64,000 nt of DNA from Sphingomonas sp. NBWT7 (GCF_014217605.1 NZ_CP043639.1:186001-250000), one strand, 5' to 3'; counted from the first letter of the stretch, positions 44,580 to 53,713 are shown. The notes: generated by a model not told the origin, from the sequence alone. Made by a program: numbers and translations.

Positions 44580-44936
44580 GTGGCTGCATTCAAAAACCCG
44601 ACCTTTCAAGACCGTGCTGACGCTGCTGCGAATGCCAGGCAAAAGGCCCTGGAGAAGCTGAAGACGAAGCCGCCGGTCGACGAGGCGGTGCTGGAGCAGC
44701 GGCGACTGAAGCAGGAAGCGCGCGAGAAGGCCGAGGCCGAGCAGCGTGCCGCGCGCGCGGAGGCGATCGCGGGGCAGAAGGCCGAGCGTGCCGAGAAGGC
44801 GGCTGCCAAGGCGGCAGCAAAGGCCGAGGCCGAAGCGGCAGCGGCGCTCAAGGCGAAGCGGCTGAAGCCATCGACGCCCGAGGAAATGAAGGCGGCGCGC
44901 GATGCGCGCTACGCGGCGCGCAAGGCGCGCAAGTAG
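44580..44936 (+). CDS. DUF6481-like charged helical protein
   Basis: 118 residues, about one third Ala and rich in Lys, Glu and Arg; almost all is predicted coiled coil. It begins FKNPTFQDRADAAANARQKALEKLK and ends in TPEEMKAARDARYAARKARK, as in DUF6481 proteins. GTG start with AGGA six bases upstream. The Lys/Arg-rich tail suggests nucleic-acid or ribosome contact (inference). Confidence 0.68.
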   Translation: MAAFKNPTFQDRADAAANARQKALEKLKTKPPVDEAVLEQRRLKQEAREKAEAEQRAARAEAIAGQKAERAEKAAAKAAAKAEAEAAAALKAKRLKPSTPEEMKAARDARYAARKARK

Positions 44937-45042
44937 CCGCTATGCCCGGCGCGCCTGCAGTGGCTGGTGCGGGCGATCACCGAGAGTGACATTCTTCGGC
45001 GGGAGCCTTGGCCCCTGCCGATTACCAGACGCGTCGCCCCCC

Positions 45043-46425
45043 TCAGCCGTAGCGTCGGCGCAGCAGCCCCCAGGCGGCGCGAAGACCGAGCGCCTCGCCG
45101 CCCTTCGGCCGGCCGGGCTTGGCGGCCGGGCGCCACGCGAACGTGTCGACGTGTGCCCAGGCGATATGCTTTGGCACAAAGCGGCGCAAGAACAGCGCCG
45201 CTGTCACCGCGCCCGCGAAGCCGCCGTCGGGGGCGTTGACCATGTCGGCGATGTCCGATTTCAGCATGTCGTCGTATCCGTCCCACAGCGGCAGACGCCA
45301 TAGCGGATCGTGCGCCTCAAGCCCGGCGGCGAGAAAGTCCGCGGCGAGCGCATCGTCGTTCGCGAACAGTGGCGGCAGATCGGGGCCGAGCGCGACACGT
45401 GCCGCCCCCGTCAGCGTCGCGAAATCGACGATCAGTTCGGGCTTTCCTTCCGCCGCCTTGGTCAGCGCGTCACCAAGAATCAGCCGACCTTCCGCGTCGG
45501 TGTTGGTATTCTCCACCGTCAGCCCGGCGCGCGTGTTCAGCACGTCGCCGGGGCGGAAGGCGTTGCCGGCGATCGCATTCTCGACCGCGGGGATCAGCAG
45601 GTGGAGCCGCAGCTTGAGCCCCGCCGCCATCACCAGCCCGGCGAGGGCGATCATGTGCGCCGCGCCGCCCATGTCCTTTTTCATCAGCCGCATCCCCGCC
45701 GACGGCTTGATGTCGAGCCCGCCCGAATCGAAGCATACGCCCTTGCCAACCAACGCCACGCGTGGATGCGCCGGATCGCCCCATTCGAGTTCGATCAGCC
45801 GCGGCGCGCGATCCTTCGCCGCCGCTTGGCCGACTGCGTAGATCATCGGATAGCCTTCGGCGAGCGCGTCGCCGCGCGTCACGGTAACGCGCGCGTCGTG
45901 CGTTTTGCCCAGCGCCTCGACGATCGCCTCAAGCTCGGCCGGCCCCAGGTCCGACGCGCCGGTATCGACGAGGTCGCGCACCTGCGCGGTCGCGTTCGCG
46001 AGCCGGACGGTCTCGTCGATCCGCGCCGGCTCGCCCGTCAGCAGCACGCGCGGCCCCTGCGGCTCGCCCTTGCGGTAGCGCGTGAAGCGGTGTTGCGCGA
46101 GGCACCAGCCGAGCATCGCCGCGCCCGGCTCGCCATCCGCCAGCCGGTACGTGCCCGCCGGCAGCCCGTCGCCGAGCGACGCGATCCGCCACGGCGACGA
46201 CGCATCCTCGTTGCAGACGAGCAGCATCGCCCAGTCGTCCGCCGCGTCGCCCGGCAGGATCGCGCGATTGCCCGGCTTGCCGACGACCTTGTTCGCCGCA
46301 ACGGCGGTGCGCGTGCGTTCGGGTTGGCGCGCGAGCCAGTCCGCGAAACGATCGGGATGGACGACGTGGATCGTGCGGGCGGGCTGGCCGCGATCGGCGG
46401 CGAGCAGGCTGGAAAAGTCCGTCAT
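45043..46425 (-). CDS. Leucyl aminopeptidase family protein (M17)
   Basis: 460 residues. Cytosolic di-metal aminopeptidase: an N-terminal domain (1-150) then the catalytic core with VGKGVCFDSGGLDIKPSAGM, KKDMGGAAHM and the NTDAEGRLILGDAL signature, all metal ligands in place. It trims N-terminal residues from peptides. It is divergent from trxB, sharing an upstream gap of 78 bases. Confidence 0.93.
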   Translation of the reverse strand: MTDFSSLLAADRGQPARTIHVVHPDRFADWLARQPERTRTAVAANKVVGKPGNRAILPGDAADDWAMLLVCNEDASSPWRIASLGDGLPAGTYRLADGEPGAAMLGWCLAQHRFTRYRKGEPQGPRVLLTGEPARIDETVRLANATAQVRDLVDTGASDLGPAELEAIVEALGKTHDARVTVTRGDALAEGYPMIYAVGQAAAKDRAPRLIELEWGDPAHPRVALVGKGVCFDSGGLDIKPSAGMRLMKKDMGGAAHMIALAGLVMAAGLKLRLHLLIPAVENAIAGNAFRPGDVLNTRAGLTVENTNTDAEGRLILGDALTKAAEGKPELIVDFATLTGAARVALGPDLPPLFANDDALAADFLAAGLEAHDPLWRLPLWDGYDDMLKSDIADMVNAPDGGFAGAVTAALFLRRFVPKHIAWAHVDTFAWRPAAKPGRPKGGEALGLRAAWGLLRRRYG

Positions 46426-46503
46426 CGCGCCAGCAAAGCAGGACTTGGCCGCCCGCGCAACGCACGGTTCCCTTGTTCAACCGCGCATCCTACATCGCAG
46501 CCC

Positions 46504-47472
46504 ATGACGACACATTCGACTCGCATGCTGATCCTCGGCTCCGGCCCCGCCGGGCTTTCCGCCGCCATCTACGGTGCGCGCGCGGGGATGAAGCCGATCC
46601 TCGTTCAGGGCATTCAGCCCGGCGGTCAGCTGATGACCACCACCGACGTCGAGAACTACCCCGGCTTCGCCGACGTCATCCAGGGCCCGTGGCTGATGGA
46701 GCAGATGCAGAAGCAGGCCGAGCACGTCGGGACGACGATGATGTGGGACACCGTCGTCGACGTCGACCTGACGCGCCGTCCGTTCCGCCTGACCGGCGAC
46801 AGCGGCGACGTGTACGAGGGCGAGGTGCTGGTGATCGCGACGGGCGCACAGGCCAAGTGGCTCGGGCTCGCCAGCGAGGAGGCGATGAAGGGCAAGGGCG
46901 TTTCCGCCTGCGCGACGTGCGACGGCTTCTTCTATCGCGGCAAGAAGGTGGCGGTGATCGGCGGCGGCAACACCGCGGTCGAGGAAGCGCTGTATCTCAC
47001 CAACCATTCGGACGATGTGACGCTGATCCACCGCCGCGATAGGCTGCGTGCCGAGCGCATCCTGCAGGAACGGCTGTTCGCGCACCCCAACATCACCGTG
47101 CTGTGGAACAAGGAGGTGCGCGAGTTCGTCGACGGCGGCGGCAACGCCGGGCTCGTCGCGCTCGATCTGGAGGATACGCGGACCGGCGAGCACAGCCGGC
47201 TCGACGTCGACGGCGGGTTCGTCGCGATCGGTCATCACCCGGCAACCGAGCTGTTCCGTGGGCACCTCGCGCTCGACGAGGATCATTACATCGCGGTCGA
47301 GACCGGCTCGACGCGTACCAGCATCCCCGGGGTGTTCGCGTGTGGCGACGTGATGGACAAGACCTATCGCCAGGCGGTGACCGCGGCGGGAACCGGATGC
47401 ATGGCGGCGCTCGATGCCGAGCGCTTCCTTGCCGAGGCGGACTTCGAGCGGCTCGCCGAAGCGGCGGAATGA
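46504..47472 (+). CDS. trxB: Thioredoxin-disulfide reductase
   Basis: 322 residues. Flavoprotein using NADPH to reduce thioredoxin. FAD motif ILGSGPAGLSAA (10-21), redox pair Cys136-Ala-Thr-Cys139 in SACATCDG, NADPH motif VIGGGNTAVEEAL, and VFACGDVMD. ATG 46504 is the canonical start; a much longer in-frame reading upstream crosses the antisense of the M17 gene and is not real. Confidence 0.97.
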   Translation: MTTHSTRMLILGSGPAGLSAAIYGARAGMKPILVQGIQPGGQLMTTTDVENYPGFADVIQGPWLMEQMQKQAEHVGTTMMWDTVVDVDLTRRPFRLTGDSGDVYEGEVLVIATGAQAKWLGLASEEAMKGKGVSACATCDGFFYRGKKVAVIGGGNTAVEEALYLTNHSDDVTLIHRRDRLRAERILQERLFAHPNITVLWNKEVREFVDGGGNAGLVALDLEDTRTGEHSRLDVDGGFVAIGHHPATELFRGHLALDEDHYIAVETGSTRTSIPGVFACGDVMDKTYRQAVTAAGTGCMAALDAERFLAEADFERLAEAAE

Positions 47473-47484
47473 GCGTCTTTCCGT

Positions 47485-47515
47485 CGCGGCGGGGTTGACC
47501 GCGCGCCGCGCTTTT
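47485..47515 (+). terminator. Intrinsic terminator after trxB
   Basis: 7-bp stem CGCGGCG / CGCCGCG, 12-base loop, then CTTTT, starting 13 bases beyond the trxB stop. Confidence 0.6.
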
Positions 47516-47586
47516 CCTCTTGAGATATCAGAACGAAGCGGCGCGACGGAGCAGAGCCGACGCGCCGATCAGGGAGAGTGTGTTCG

Positions 47587-49116
47587 ATGAAGTTGCGTAT
47601 CGCGCTGGCGCTTGGCGCCGCGTTGCTGGCGATGCCGATCGCGGCACAGGAGAGGCCCGACGGTAGGGTGGAGGGCAAGGCTGCCGTGAGGGCCGACGAC
47701 GCCGCGATCCCGCCGCCGACCGTTTCGGTGACCCGGCATAGCGGCACCTTCGGCGGCACGCGGATCAACTATCGCGCGATCGCCGGCGACACGTATCTGA
47801 AGGACAAGGACGGCAAGCCGCTCGCGTCGATTACGTCGTACAGCTACATCAAGGAAGGACCGGTCGATCCCAAGCGACCGGTGACCTTCCTGTGGAACGG
47901 CGGGCCGGGCTCGGGCTCGCTGTGGCTGCACATGGGCGCGTTCGGTCCGCGGCGGGTGGTCATCCCGTCGGACGCACGCGATGATGGCGCGCCGCCCTAT
48001 CCGATCGTCGACAATCCCGATTCGCTGCTCGACGTCACCGACATCGTATTCATCGATCCCGTCGGCACCGGCTTCAGCCGCGCGTTGGGGACGAAGGACC
48101 CGAAGGATTACTGGGGCGTCACCAAAGACGCCAAATCGATGGCCGAGTTCATCCGGCTGTGGCTCAACGCCAACGGGCGATGGAACGCGCCCAAGTTCAT
48201 CGGCGGTGAGAGCTACGGCACCACGCGCTCGGCGGCGGTGATCAACGAGCTCGAAGGCGCGGGCTTCACCGACGTGTCGATCAACGGCATCCTGCTGATC
48301 TCGTCGATCCTCGATTTCAGCGCCGCAGCCGACTCACCAGGCAACGAACTCGGCTACGTCACCAACCTGCCGTCGATGGCGGCGACTGCCTGGTACCACA
48401 ACAAGGTGGCGAACCGCCCCGCGACCGTCGAGGAATTCGTCGCGGAGGCGAAGGCGTTCGCGATCGGGCCCTATGCCATCGCGCTGCTCAAGGGCAATGC
48501 GCTGACCGCGGCTGAGCGCCAGCAGGTTCTGCCGCAGCTGTCACGCTTCACCGGCGTATCGCAGGAGTATCTCGCGCGCGCCGATCTGCGCCTGTCGCCC
48601 GGCCGTTTTTACAAGGAACTGCTGCGCGACCGGGGGCAGACGATCGGGCGGCTGGATACGCGCTATCTCGGCAAGGACTACGACGATGCCGGCGAGGAGC
48701 CCGACAACGATCCCAGCTTCTACGCGATCGACGGCGCGTATACCGCGGCGATGAACCAGCATTCGCGCGAGTTCCTCAACTATTCGCCGGACCTCACCTA
48801 CTCCTCGATCGGCGGCGTGCGCGACTGGGACTGGAAGATCGGCGGGCCGCGCGGCGGCGAGGGCTATCTCAACGTTGCGCCCTATATCGGCCGCGCGCTG
48901 CGCGAGAACAGCGGGCTGCGCGTGTTCGTCGGCCAGGGATATTATGATTTCGCGACGCCGTTCTTCGGCGCGGAATATTCGCTGAACCGTACGGGCATTC
49001 CGAACGACGGGCGGATCAGCTGGCATTGGTACCACGCCGGGCACATGATGTACGTGCGCGACGAGGACCTGCGCAAATTGTCGAGCGATATCCGCGGCTT
49101 CATCCGCGCGCGCTGA
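47587..49116 (+). CDS. Exported S10-family serine carboxypeptidase
   Basis: 509 residues with a signal peptide (1-20, ending PIAA). WNGGPGSGSL (103-112) forms the oxyanion region, Ser209 in GESYGTT the nucleophile, and YDFATPF and WHWYHAGHMMY carry the likely catalytic Asp and His. Periplasmic or secreted carboxypeptidase, full length. ATG 47587 suits the AGGGAG site better than the GTG at 47578, which lies one base from it. Confidence 0.92.
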   Translation: MKLRIALALGAALLAMPIAAQERPDGRVEGKAAVRADDAAIPPPTVSVTRHSGTFGGTRINYRAIAGDTYLKDKDGKPLASITSYSYIKEGPVDPKRPVTFLWNGGPGSGSLWLHMGAFGPRRVVIPSDARDDGAPPYPIVDNPDSLLDVTDIVFIDPVGTGFSRALGTKDPKDYWGVTKDAKSMAEFIRLWLNANGRWNAPKFIGGESYGTTRSAAVINELEGAGFTDVSINGILLISSILDFSAAADSPGNELGYVTNLPSMAATAWYHNKVANRPATVEEFVAEAKAFAIGPYAIALLKGNALTAAERQQVLPQLSRFTGVSQEYLARADLRLSPGRFYKELLRDRGQTIGRLDTRYLGKDYDDAGEEPDNDPSFYAIDGAYTAAMNQHSREFLNYSPDLTYSSIGGVRDWDWKIGGPRGGEGYLNVAPYIGRALRENSGLRVFVGQGYYDFATPFFGAEYSLNRTGIPNDGRISWHWYHAGHMMYVRDEDLRKLSSDIRGFIRAR

Positions 49117-49124
49117 GCCTCGCG

Positions 49125-49901
49125 CTAGATAGCGGCCCGGATCGCTGCTTCGAGCGCCGCCGCGTCGCTGGCGCGCGCGAAGCTGTGCGATCCGGTGTCG
49201 ATCGTCACCGTCCGCGGTGCGACGCCGGCGCGGCGCGCGGCATCGGCGTAGGCAATCGCGGTGGCATCGTGCCGCGCGAGGACGATCGTCGCATCGGCGC
49301 CCCAGCCGGCGATCGCCGCCAGTGTGCGATCGGCGATTGTCGGCGTTCGCTTTGGCACGGCGAGCCGGGCGAGCCCGCGGGCCAGCTTACTTAGCGAGAC
49401 GCCGCGGCGCGCGATGCGCCACCAGGCCGCCGGATCGCGCAGCCGCGCGGCATAATGCGCGCGGATCGCGGCGGTGGGGGGCAGATCGTCGGCGGGCGGC
49501 ACGGTGAACGGATTGGCGAGCACGACTGCCGCGAACCCGGCGTCGCGACCCCACCAGGCGAGCGTCGTCGCTGCGTCACAATTGCCGAAGCCGACGATGC
49601 GCGTCACCGTCGGCTGCGCGCGGCGGAACGCCGCGACTGCGGCAAGGAGATCGTCGCGGCCTACGGTGTAGCCGGCGTTGACCCCGCCCGAATCCCCAAT
49701 GCCGCGGCGATCGTAGCGGAACACCGACAGGCCATCCGCCGACAGCCGCGCCGCAAGCTGCGCCATGCCGCGATGCGCGCCGGCACGAATCTCGTTGCCG
49801 CCTGATACGATCAGCAACCCGGTCGCCGCGTCGCCCGCGTCGAGCGAGCCGATGAGCGTGTCTCCTTCGCAGTCGAAGGCGATGATCCGCCGCGCCGTCA
49901 C
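49125..49901 (-). CDS. Alpha/beta hydrolase, exosortase A system-associated (hydrolase 1-type)
   Basis: 258 residues of alpha/beta hydrolase fold: IVSGGNEIRAGAHRGMAQLA, VFRYDRRGIGDSGG and the nucleophile elbow FGNCDAA, where Cys108 replaces the usual Ser; HDATAIAYADA and GSHSFAR could supply Asp and His. This matches hydrolase 1 of XrtA loci. The GTG start at 49901 overlaps the upstream gene by four bases. It is probably a thioesterase or hydrolase for the carrier-bound intermediate made by the neighbouring ligase-ACP set (inference). Confidence 0.78.
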   Translation of the reverse strand: MTARRIIAFDCEGDTLIGSLDAGDAATGLLIVSGGNEIRAGAHRGMAQLAARLSADGLSVFRYDRRGIGDSGGVNAGYTVGRDDLLAAVAAFRRAQPTVTRIVGFGNCDAATTLAWWGRDAGFAAVVLANPFTVPPADDLPPTAAIRAHYAARLRDPAAWWRIARRGVSLSKLARGLARLAVPKRTPTIADRTLAAIAGWGADATIVLARHDATAIAYADAARRAGVAPRTVTIDTGSHSFARASDAAALEAAIRAAI

Positions 49902-50560
49902 GCGCCGATCCACGTCGCAACGTCGTCGGCGATCGCGGCCTGCAGCCCCGCATCGCCGCCCGGCTCGCTCGCGCGCCACAGCGGCGGGCCGGCGAGCTTG
50001 CGGTCCGCGGCGCGCGGGTCGCTGTCGAGCCGAACGACGCGGAGGCGGCCGGTGATCGACGGTTCCTGCCCGGCGAGCCCGTCGAGCAGCGCCGCCGACA
50101 GGTGATTGCCGCCGAAGTCCTCCCCGCCGCCCGTCTGACGCAGGCGCAACAGCTCACGCCGTACGGCATCGCCCGACTGCGGCGCGAGATACCAGCGGCC
50201 CGCCGCATCGGCGTCCGCGTCGACCAACGCGCCGCCACGACACGCGACGACATACACGTCGCCCGCTACCTGCGCGCAGGCGGCGGCGAAAGCGGTCCGC
50301 CACGCCGCCAGCGTCGCGGCGGCCGTTGGAAGCTCGCTCTCGCCGGTACCGGGCAGATCGGGCAGCGCGGCGGCAATCCCGCGCGCGGCCAGTCGGCGCG
50401 CGACGTCGACGAACGCCGCCCGTGTGCGGTTGGCTTCCTCGAACAGCGGCAGCGCGATGACGACGGTTCTGTCTGCGTCGTCGCCGAAGCGCAGCATCGC
50501 CTCGCTGCCGCCCGCCCATTCGTACCGCGTAATCCGTAACCGGTCCGCGGCACGCGTCAT
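49898..50560 (-). CDS. Alpha/beta hydrolase-like protein, exosortase A system-associated (hydrolase 2-type)
   Basis: 220 residues. RTVVIALPLFEEANRTRAAFVDVARRLAARGIAAALPDLPGTGES is the alpha/beta hydrolase front half; the elbow is VYVVACRGG with Cys107 in the nucleophile place. It is shorter than the roughly 265 expected of hydrolase 2, with a reduced cap and no clear His. It lies between the ACP and hydrolase 1, overlapping the latter. It may be a structural or regulatory partner if catalysis is lost. Confidence 0.65.
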   Translation of the reverse strand: MTRAADRLRITRYEWAGGSEAMLRFGDDADRTVVIALPLFEEANRTRAAFVDVARRLAARGIAAALPDLPGTGESELPTAAATLAAWRTAFAAACAQVAGDVYVVACRGGALVDADADAAGRWYLAPQSGDAVRRELLRLRQTGGGEDFGGNHLSAALLDGLAGQEPSITGRLRVVRLDSDPRAADRKLAGPPLWRASEPGGDAGLQAAIADDVATWIGA

Positions 50561-50564
50561 CGGC

Positions 50565-50837
50565 TTACAGCAGCGCCTTGGTCGCAGCGAAAGTGGTGAG
50601 CGCGCCGAACGTCTCGAGCATCTCGCCGTCGACCTCGTCGTCGTCGATCACGATGCCGAGGCGATCCTCGATCTCGGTCAGCACGCCGGCCACGGCCATC
50701 GAATCGAGTTCGGGCAGCGCGCCGAACAGCGGCGTGGTATCGTCGAAGGCGGCGACCTGCGCGTCCGACAGCGCCAGAACGTCCTTGAGCACGGCGCGAA
50801 CCGTTGCGTCGACTTCGGTCTTGCTATCCGGAATCAT
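50565..50837 (-). CDS. Acyl carrier protein, exosortase A system-associated
   Basis: 90 residues, four-helix carrier protein with the phosphopantetheine attachment site Ser46 in ELDSMAVAGVL and an acidic third helix (VIDDDEVDGEMLETF). It is expected to carry the acyl group activated by the ligase encoded divergently. It is the first gene of the leftward arm, four bases before the hydrolase-2-type gene. Longer upstream readings cross the ligase promoter region and are not real. Confidence 0.9.
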   Translation of the reverse strand: MIPDSKTEVDATVRAVLKDVLALSDAQVAAFDDTTPLFGALPELDSMAVAGVLTEIEDRLGIVIDDDEVDGEMLETFGALTTFAATKALL

Positions 50838-50906
50838 TGGCGGCCCCCGCGAATTTTGTTGCGGCGCGATAGGCCGGGGGGATGAATTCCGCAACGCCCC
50901 GGCGCT

Positions 50907-52418
50907 ATGGAGCGACCGATGGTCCCGCTCGATCCAATTCCCCGGCCGATCGATCACGTGCTGGCCGGCCGCCCGGATGCGCCGGCACTGCGCGATCGCG
51001 CGGGCACGATGACCTTCGCCGAGGTGGAGGCGGAGGTCGCACGGCTCGCGGGCTGGCTGGCGGGGCAGGGGTTTGCCGCAGGCGACCGCATCGCGACCTG
51101 GCTCCCCAAGACGCGCGAGGCGTGTCTGATGCCGCTCGCCGCGCCGCGCGCGGGCCTCGTTCACGTGCCGATCAATCCGCTGCTCAAGCGCGCGCAGGTC
51201 GGGCATATCCTGGCCGACAGTGGCGCGCGCCTGCTGCTGACCCAAGAGGCGCGCGCGGCGACTCTCGAGGCGAGTGACCGCGGCGATGCGGCGATCGTCA
51301 CCGCGACCGGGGAGGGGGACGCGCTGCCGCCCTCATCCGACGATCCGCAGGCGCTGGCGGCGATCCTCTACACGTCGGGATCGACCGGCCGGCCGAAGGG
51401 CGTGATGCTGAGCCACGCGAACCTGTGGCTCGGCGCGAACAGCGTCGCGCATTACTTAGCGCTCGAGCCGCACGACATCGTCCTTGGCGTCCTGCCGCTG
51501 AGCTTCGATTACGGGCAGAACCAGCTGTTCTCGACATGGGCGGCGGGCGCGTGCGTCGCGCCGCTCGATTATCTCACCGCGCGCGACGTCATCAAGGCGG
51601 TCGAGCGCACCGACGCGACGACGCTCGCCGGCGTGCCGCCCTTGTGGGTCCAGCTGCTCGAGACGGAGTGGCCCGAGGCGGCGCGGCACGCGCTGCGGCG
51701 GCTGACCAATTCGGGCGGCGCGCTGACGGTGCGGATAGTGCACGCGCTGCGCGAACGCTTCCCGGCGGCGGACCTCTACCCGATGTACGGCCTGACCGAG
51801 GCGTTCCGGTCGACCTATCTGCCGCCCGCGCTCGTCGACGCGCATCCCGAATCGATCGGCCGCGCGATCCCGCACGCGGAGATCATGCTCGTGCGGCCCG
51901 ATGGAACGCCCGCCGGCGCCGGTGAGCCGGGCGAACTGGTCCATGCCGGGCCGCTCGTCGCGCAGGGCTATTGGCGCGATCCGGCGCGCACGGCGGCACG
52001 GTTTCGCCCGGCACCTGCCTTCTCTCGCTTCGGCGGCACCGCCGTATGGTCGGGCGACACGGCGGTCGCCGACGAAGCCGGGCTGCTGCGCTTCGTCGGA
52101 CGCGACGATGAGATGATCAAATCCGCCGGCAACCGCATCAGCCCGGGCGAGATCGAAGAGGCGGTGGTCGCCGGTGGTGAGGCACACGAGGCGGTAGCGG
52201 TCGGCGTGCCCGACGCGCGGCTCGGGCAGGCGATCGTCGTCGTCGCGCGCGGCGACGCGGCTGCCGAGCCAGCACTGCGCGACCGGCTGAAGCGCGATCT
52301 GCCCAATTTCATGCAGCCGGCGCGGATAGCGTGGCGCGACGATCTGCCGCGCAATGCGAACGGCAAGCTCGACCGCGCGGCGATCGCCGCATCGGTCCGC
52401 GTGGAGGAGACGTCATGA
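50907..52418 (+). CDS. Acyl-CoA ligase (AMP-forming), exosortase A system-associated
   Basis: 503 residues, ANL superfamily. ATP-binding YTSGSTGRPKGVMLSHANL, the YGLTEAFRSTY core motif, RDDEMIKSAGNRISPGEIEE with the hinge Asp, and the late catalytic Lys in RNANGKLDRAAI. It activates a carboxylic acid as an acyl-AMP and may load it on the neighbouring ACP. ATG 50907 or 50919. Its stop overlaps the decarboxylase start, so the two are coupled. Confidence 0.93.
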   Translation: MERPMVPLDPIPRPIDHVLAGRPDAPALRDRAGTMTFAEVEAEVARLAGWLAGQGFAAGDRIATWLPKTREACLMPLAAPRAGLVHVPINPLLKRAQVGHILADSGARLLLTQEARAATLEASDRGDAAIVTATGEGDALPPSSDDPQALAAILYTSGSTGRPKGVMLSHANLWLGANSVAHYLALEPHDIVLGVLPLSFDYGQNQLFSTWAAGACVAPLDYLTARDVIKAVERTDATTLAGVPPLWVQLLETEWPEAARHALRRLTNSGGALTVRIVHALRERFPAADLYPMYGLTEAFRSTYLPPALVDAHPESIGRAIPHAEIMLVRPDGTPAGAGEPGELVHAGPLVAQGYWRDPARTAARFRPAPAFSRFGGTAVWSGDTAVADEAGLLRFVGRDDEMIKSAGNRISPGEIEEAVVAGGEAHEAVAVGVPDARLGQAIVVVARGDAAAEPALRDRLKRDLPNFMQPARIAWRDDLPRNANGKLDRAAIAASVRVEETS

Positions 52419-53644
52419 GCAAGCCGTTCGGGCCGGTGCCACCGCCGTTCGCGGCGCAGACGGGCATGTTGACGATCGGCGGGCGCTCCGCGGACGCGTG
52501 GGTCGCGGCGCACGGATCGCCGCTGTTCGTCTACGATCCCACGATCGTCGCGCAGAAGATCGCCGCGTTCCGCGCGGCTTTCCCCGGCATCGATCTGCAC
52601 TATGCGATCAAGGCCAATCCCTTCGCGCCGCTGCTCGCCGCGATCGCGCCGCTCGTCGATGGGCTCGACGTGGCGTCCGCCGGCGAGCTCGCGAAGGCGC
52701 AGGCGGTGAAGCCCGCGGCGACGATCAGCTTCGCCGGGCCGGGCAAGCGCGACGTCGAGCTGGAAGCGGCGATCATCGCCGGCGCGACGCTCAACGTCGA
52801 ATCGGAGGGGGAGGCGCGCCGCGCGCTCGCGATCGGAACGCGTGTAGGGCGGACGCCGCAGCTCGCGATTCGCGTCAATCCCGACATCGAGCTGAAGGGT
52901 TCGGGGATGAAGATGGGCGGTCGCCCGTCGCCCTTCGGCGTCGACTCGGAACGCGCGGCGGCGCTGGTCCGCGCGATCGTCGGGGCGGGCGCCGAGTGGC
53001 GCGGCTTCCACATCTTCGCCGGCAGCCAGGCGCTCGACACCGATGCGCTGATCGAGACGCAGGCCGCGACGCTCGCGCTCGCCGAGCGGCTGTCCGACGA
53101 AGCCGGGCACGTGCCGCCGCTCGTCAATCTCGGCGGCGGATTCGGCATTCCTTATTTTCCCGGTGACGTGCCGGTCGCGATCGATCGGATTGGCGCCGCG
53201 CTGGCGGAACGGCTGGCGACATCGCCGCTGACGGCGGCCGGCACGCGCTACGCGATCGAGCTCGGCCGCTGGCTGGTCGGCGAGTGCGGCGTGTATCTGA
53301 CGCGGATCGTCGACCGTAAGGAGAGCCGCGGGGAGACGTTCCTCGTCGTCGACGGCGGCATGCATCATCAGCTCGCCGCCAGCGGCAATTTCGGCACGGT
53401 GGTGCGGCGCAACTATCCGGTCGCGATCGCGCGCCGGCTGGGCGAGCCGGCGAGCGATGCCGTCTCGGTGGTTGGCTGCCTGTGCACCCCGCTCGACCGG
53501 CTAGCCGACCGGGTGGCGCTGCCGCCGGCGGATGTCGGCGACGTCGTCGCGATCTTCCTCGCCGGCGCCTATGGCGCGACCGCCAGCCCGGCGGCGTTCC
53601 TCGGCCATCCCGCGCCGGCCGAGGTCCTCGCCGAGGCGTCCTAA
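52415..53644 (+). CDS. PLP-dependent decarboxylase, exosortase A system-associated
   Basis: 409 residues, fold type III (diaminopimelate/ornithine decarboxylase-like). PLP Lys66 in HYAIKANPF, GLDVASAGELAKA, RVNPDIE, HIFAGSQA, NLGGGFGIPYF, ELGRWLVGECGVYL, and CLCTPLDRLA with the active-site Cys. It should decarboxylate an amino acid to an amine for the locus product. ATG 52415 overlaps the ligase stop. Confidence 0.92.
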   Translation: MSKPFGPVPPPFAAQTGMLTIGGRSADAWVAAHGSPLFVYDPTIVAQKIAAFRAAFPGIDLHYAIKANPFAPLLAAIAPLVDGLDVASAGELAKAQAVKPAATISFAGPGKRDVELEAAIIAGATLNVESEGEARRALAIGTRVGRTPQLAIRVNPDIELKGSGMKMGGRPSPFGVDSERAAALVRAIVGAGAEWRGFHIFAGSQALDTDALIETQAATLALAERLSDEAGHVPPLVNLGGGFGIPYFPGDVPVAIDRIGAALAERLATSPLTAAGTRYAIELGRWLVGECGVYLTRIVDRKESRGETFLVVDGGMHHQLAASGNFGTVVRRNYPVAIARRLGEPASDAVSVVGCLCTPLDRLADRVALPPADVGDVVAIFLAGAYGATASPAAFLGHPAPAEVLAEAS

Positions 53645-53694
53645 ACGCTATCTTCACCTCTTCCCCGCATAGCCGATCCTAAGCGCAACCGGTT

Positions 53695-53713
53695 TCGGGG
53701 CAGTTCACCCCGA
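53695..53713. promoter_or_regulatory. Short hairpin upstream of the export gene
   Basis: Stem TCGGGG / CCCCGA with a 7-base loop, 36 bases before the export gene start, in the 105-base gap between decarboxylase and export genes. It could be a weak terminator or an operator; no promoter hexamers are convincing. Confidence 0.3.

Noticed and set aside
45310..46503. 398-residue N-terminal extension of thioredoxin reductase
   Set aside because: It is antisense of the M17 aminopeptidase. TrxB proteins begin at the FAD motif, as at 46504.
49898..50560. Frameshift or truncation of the hydrolase 2-type gene
   Set aside because: It is shorter than the family but has an intact frame, and both ends fit tightly with neighbours (GTGA overlap and a four-base gap), so it is probably a naturally reduced protein.
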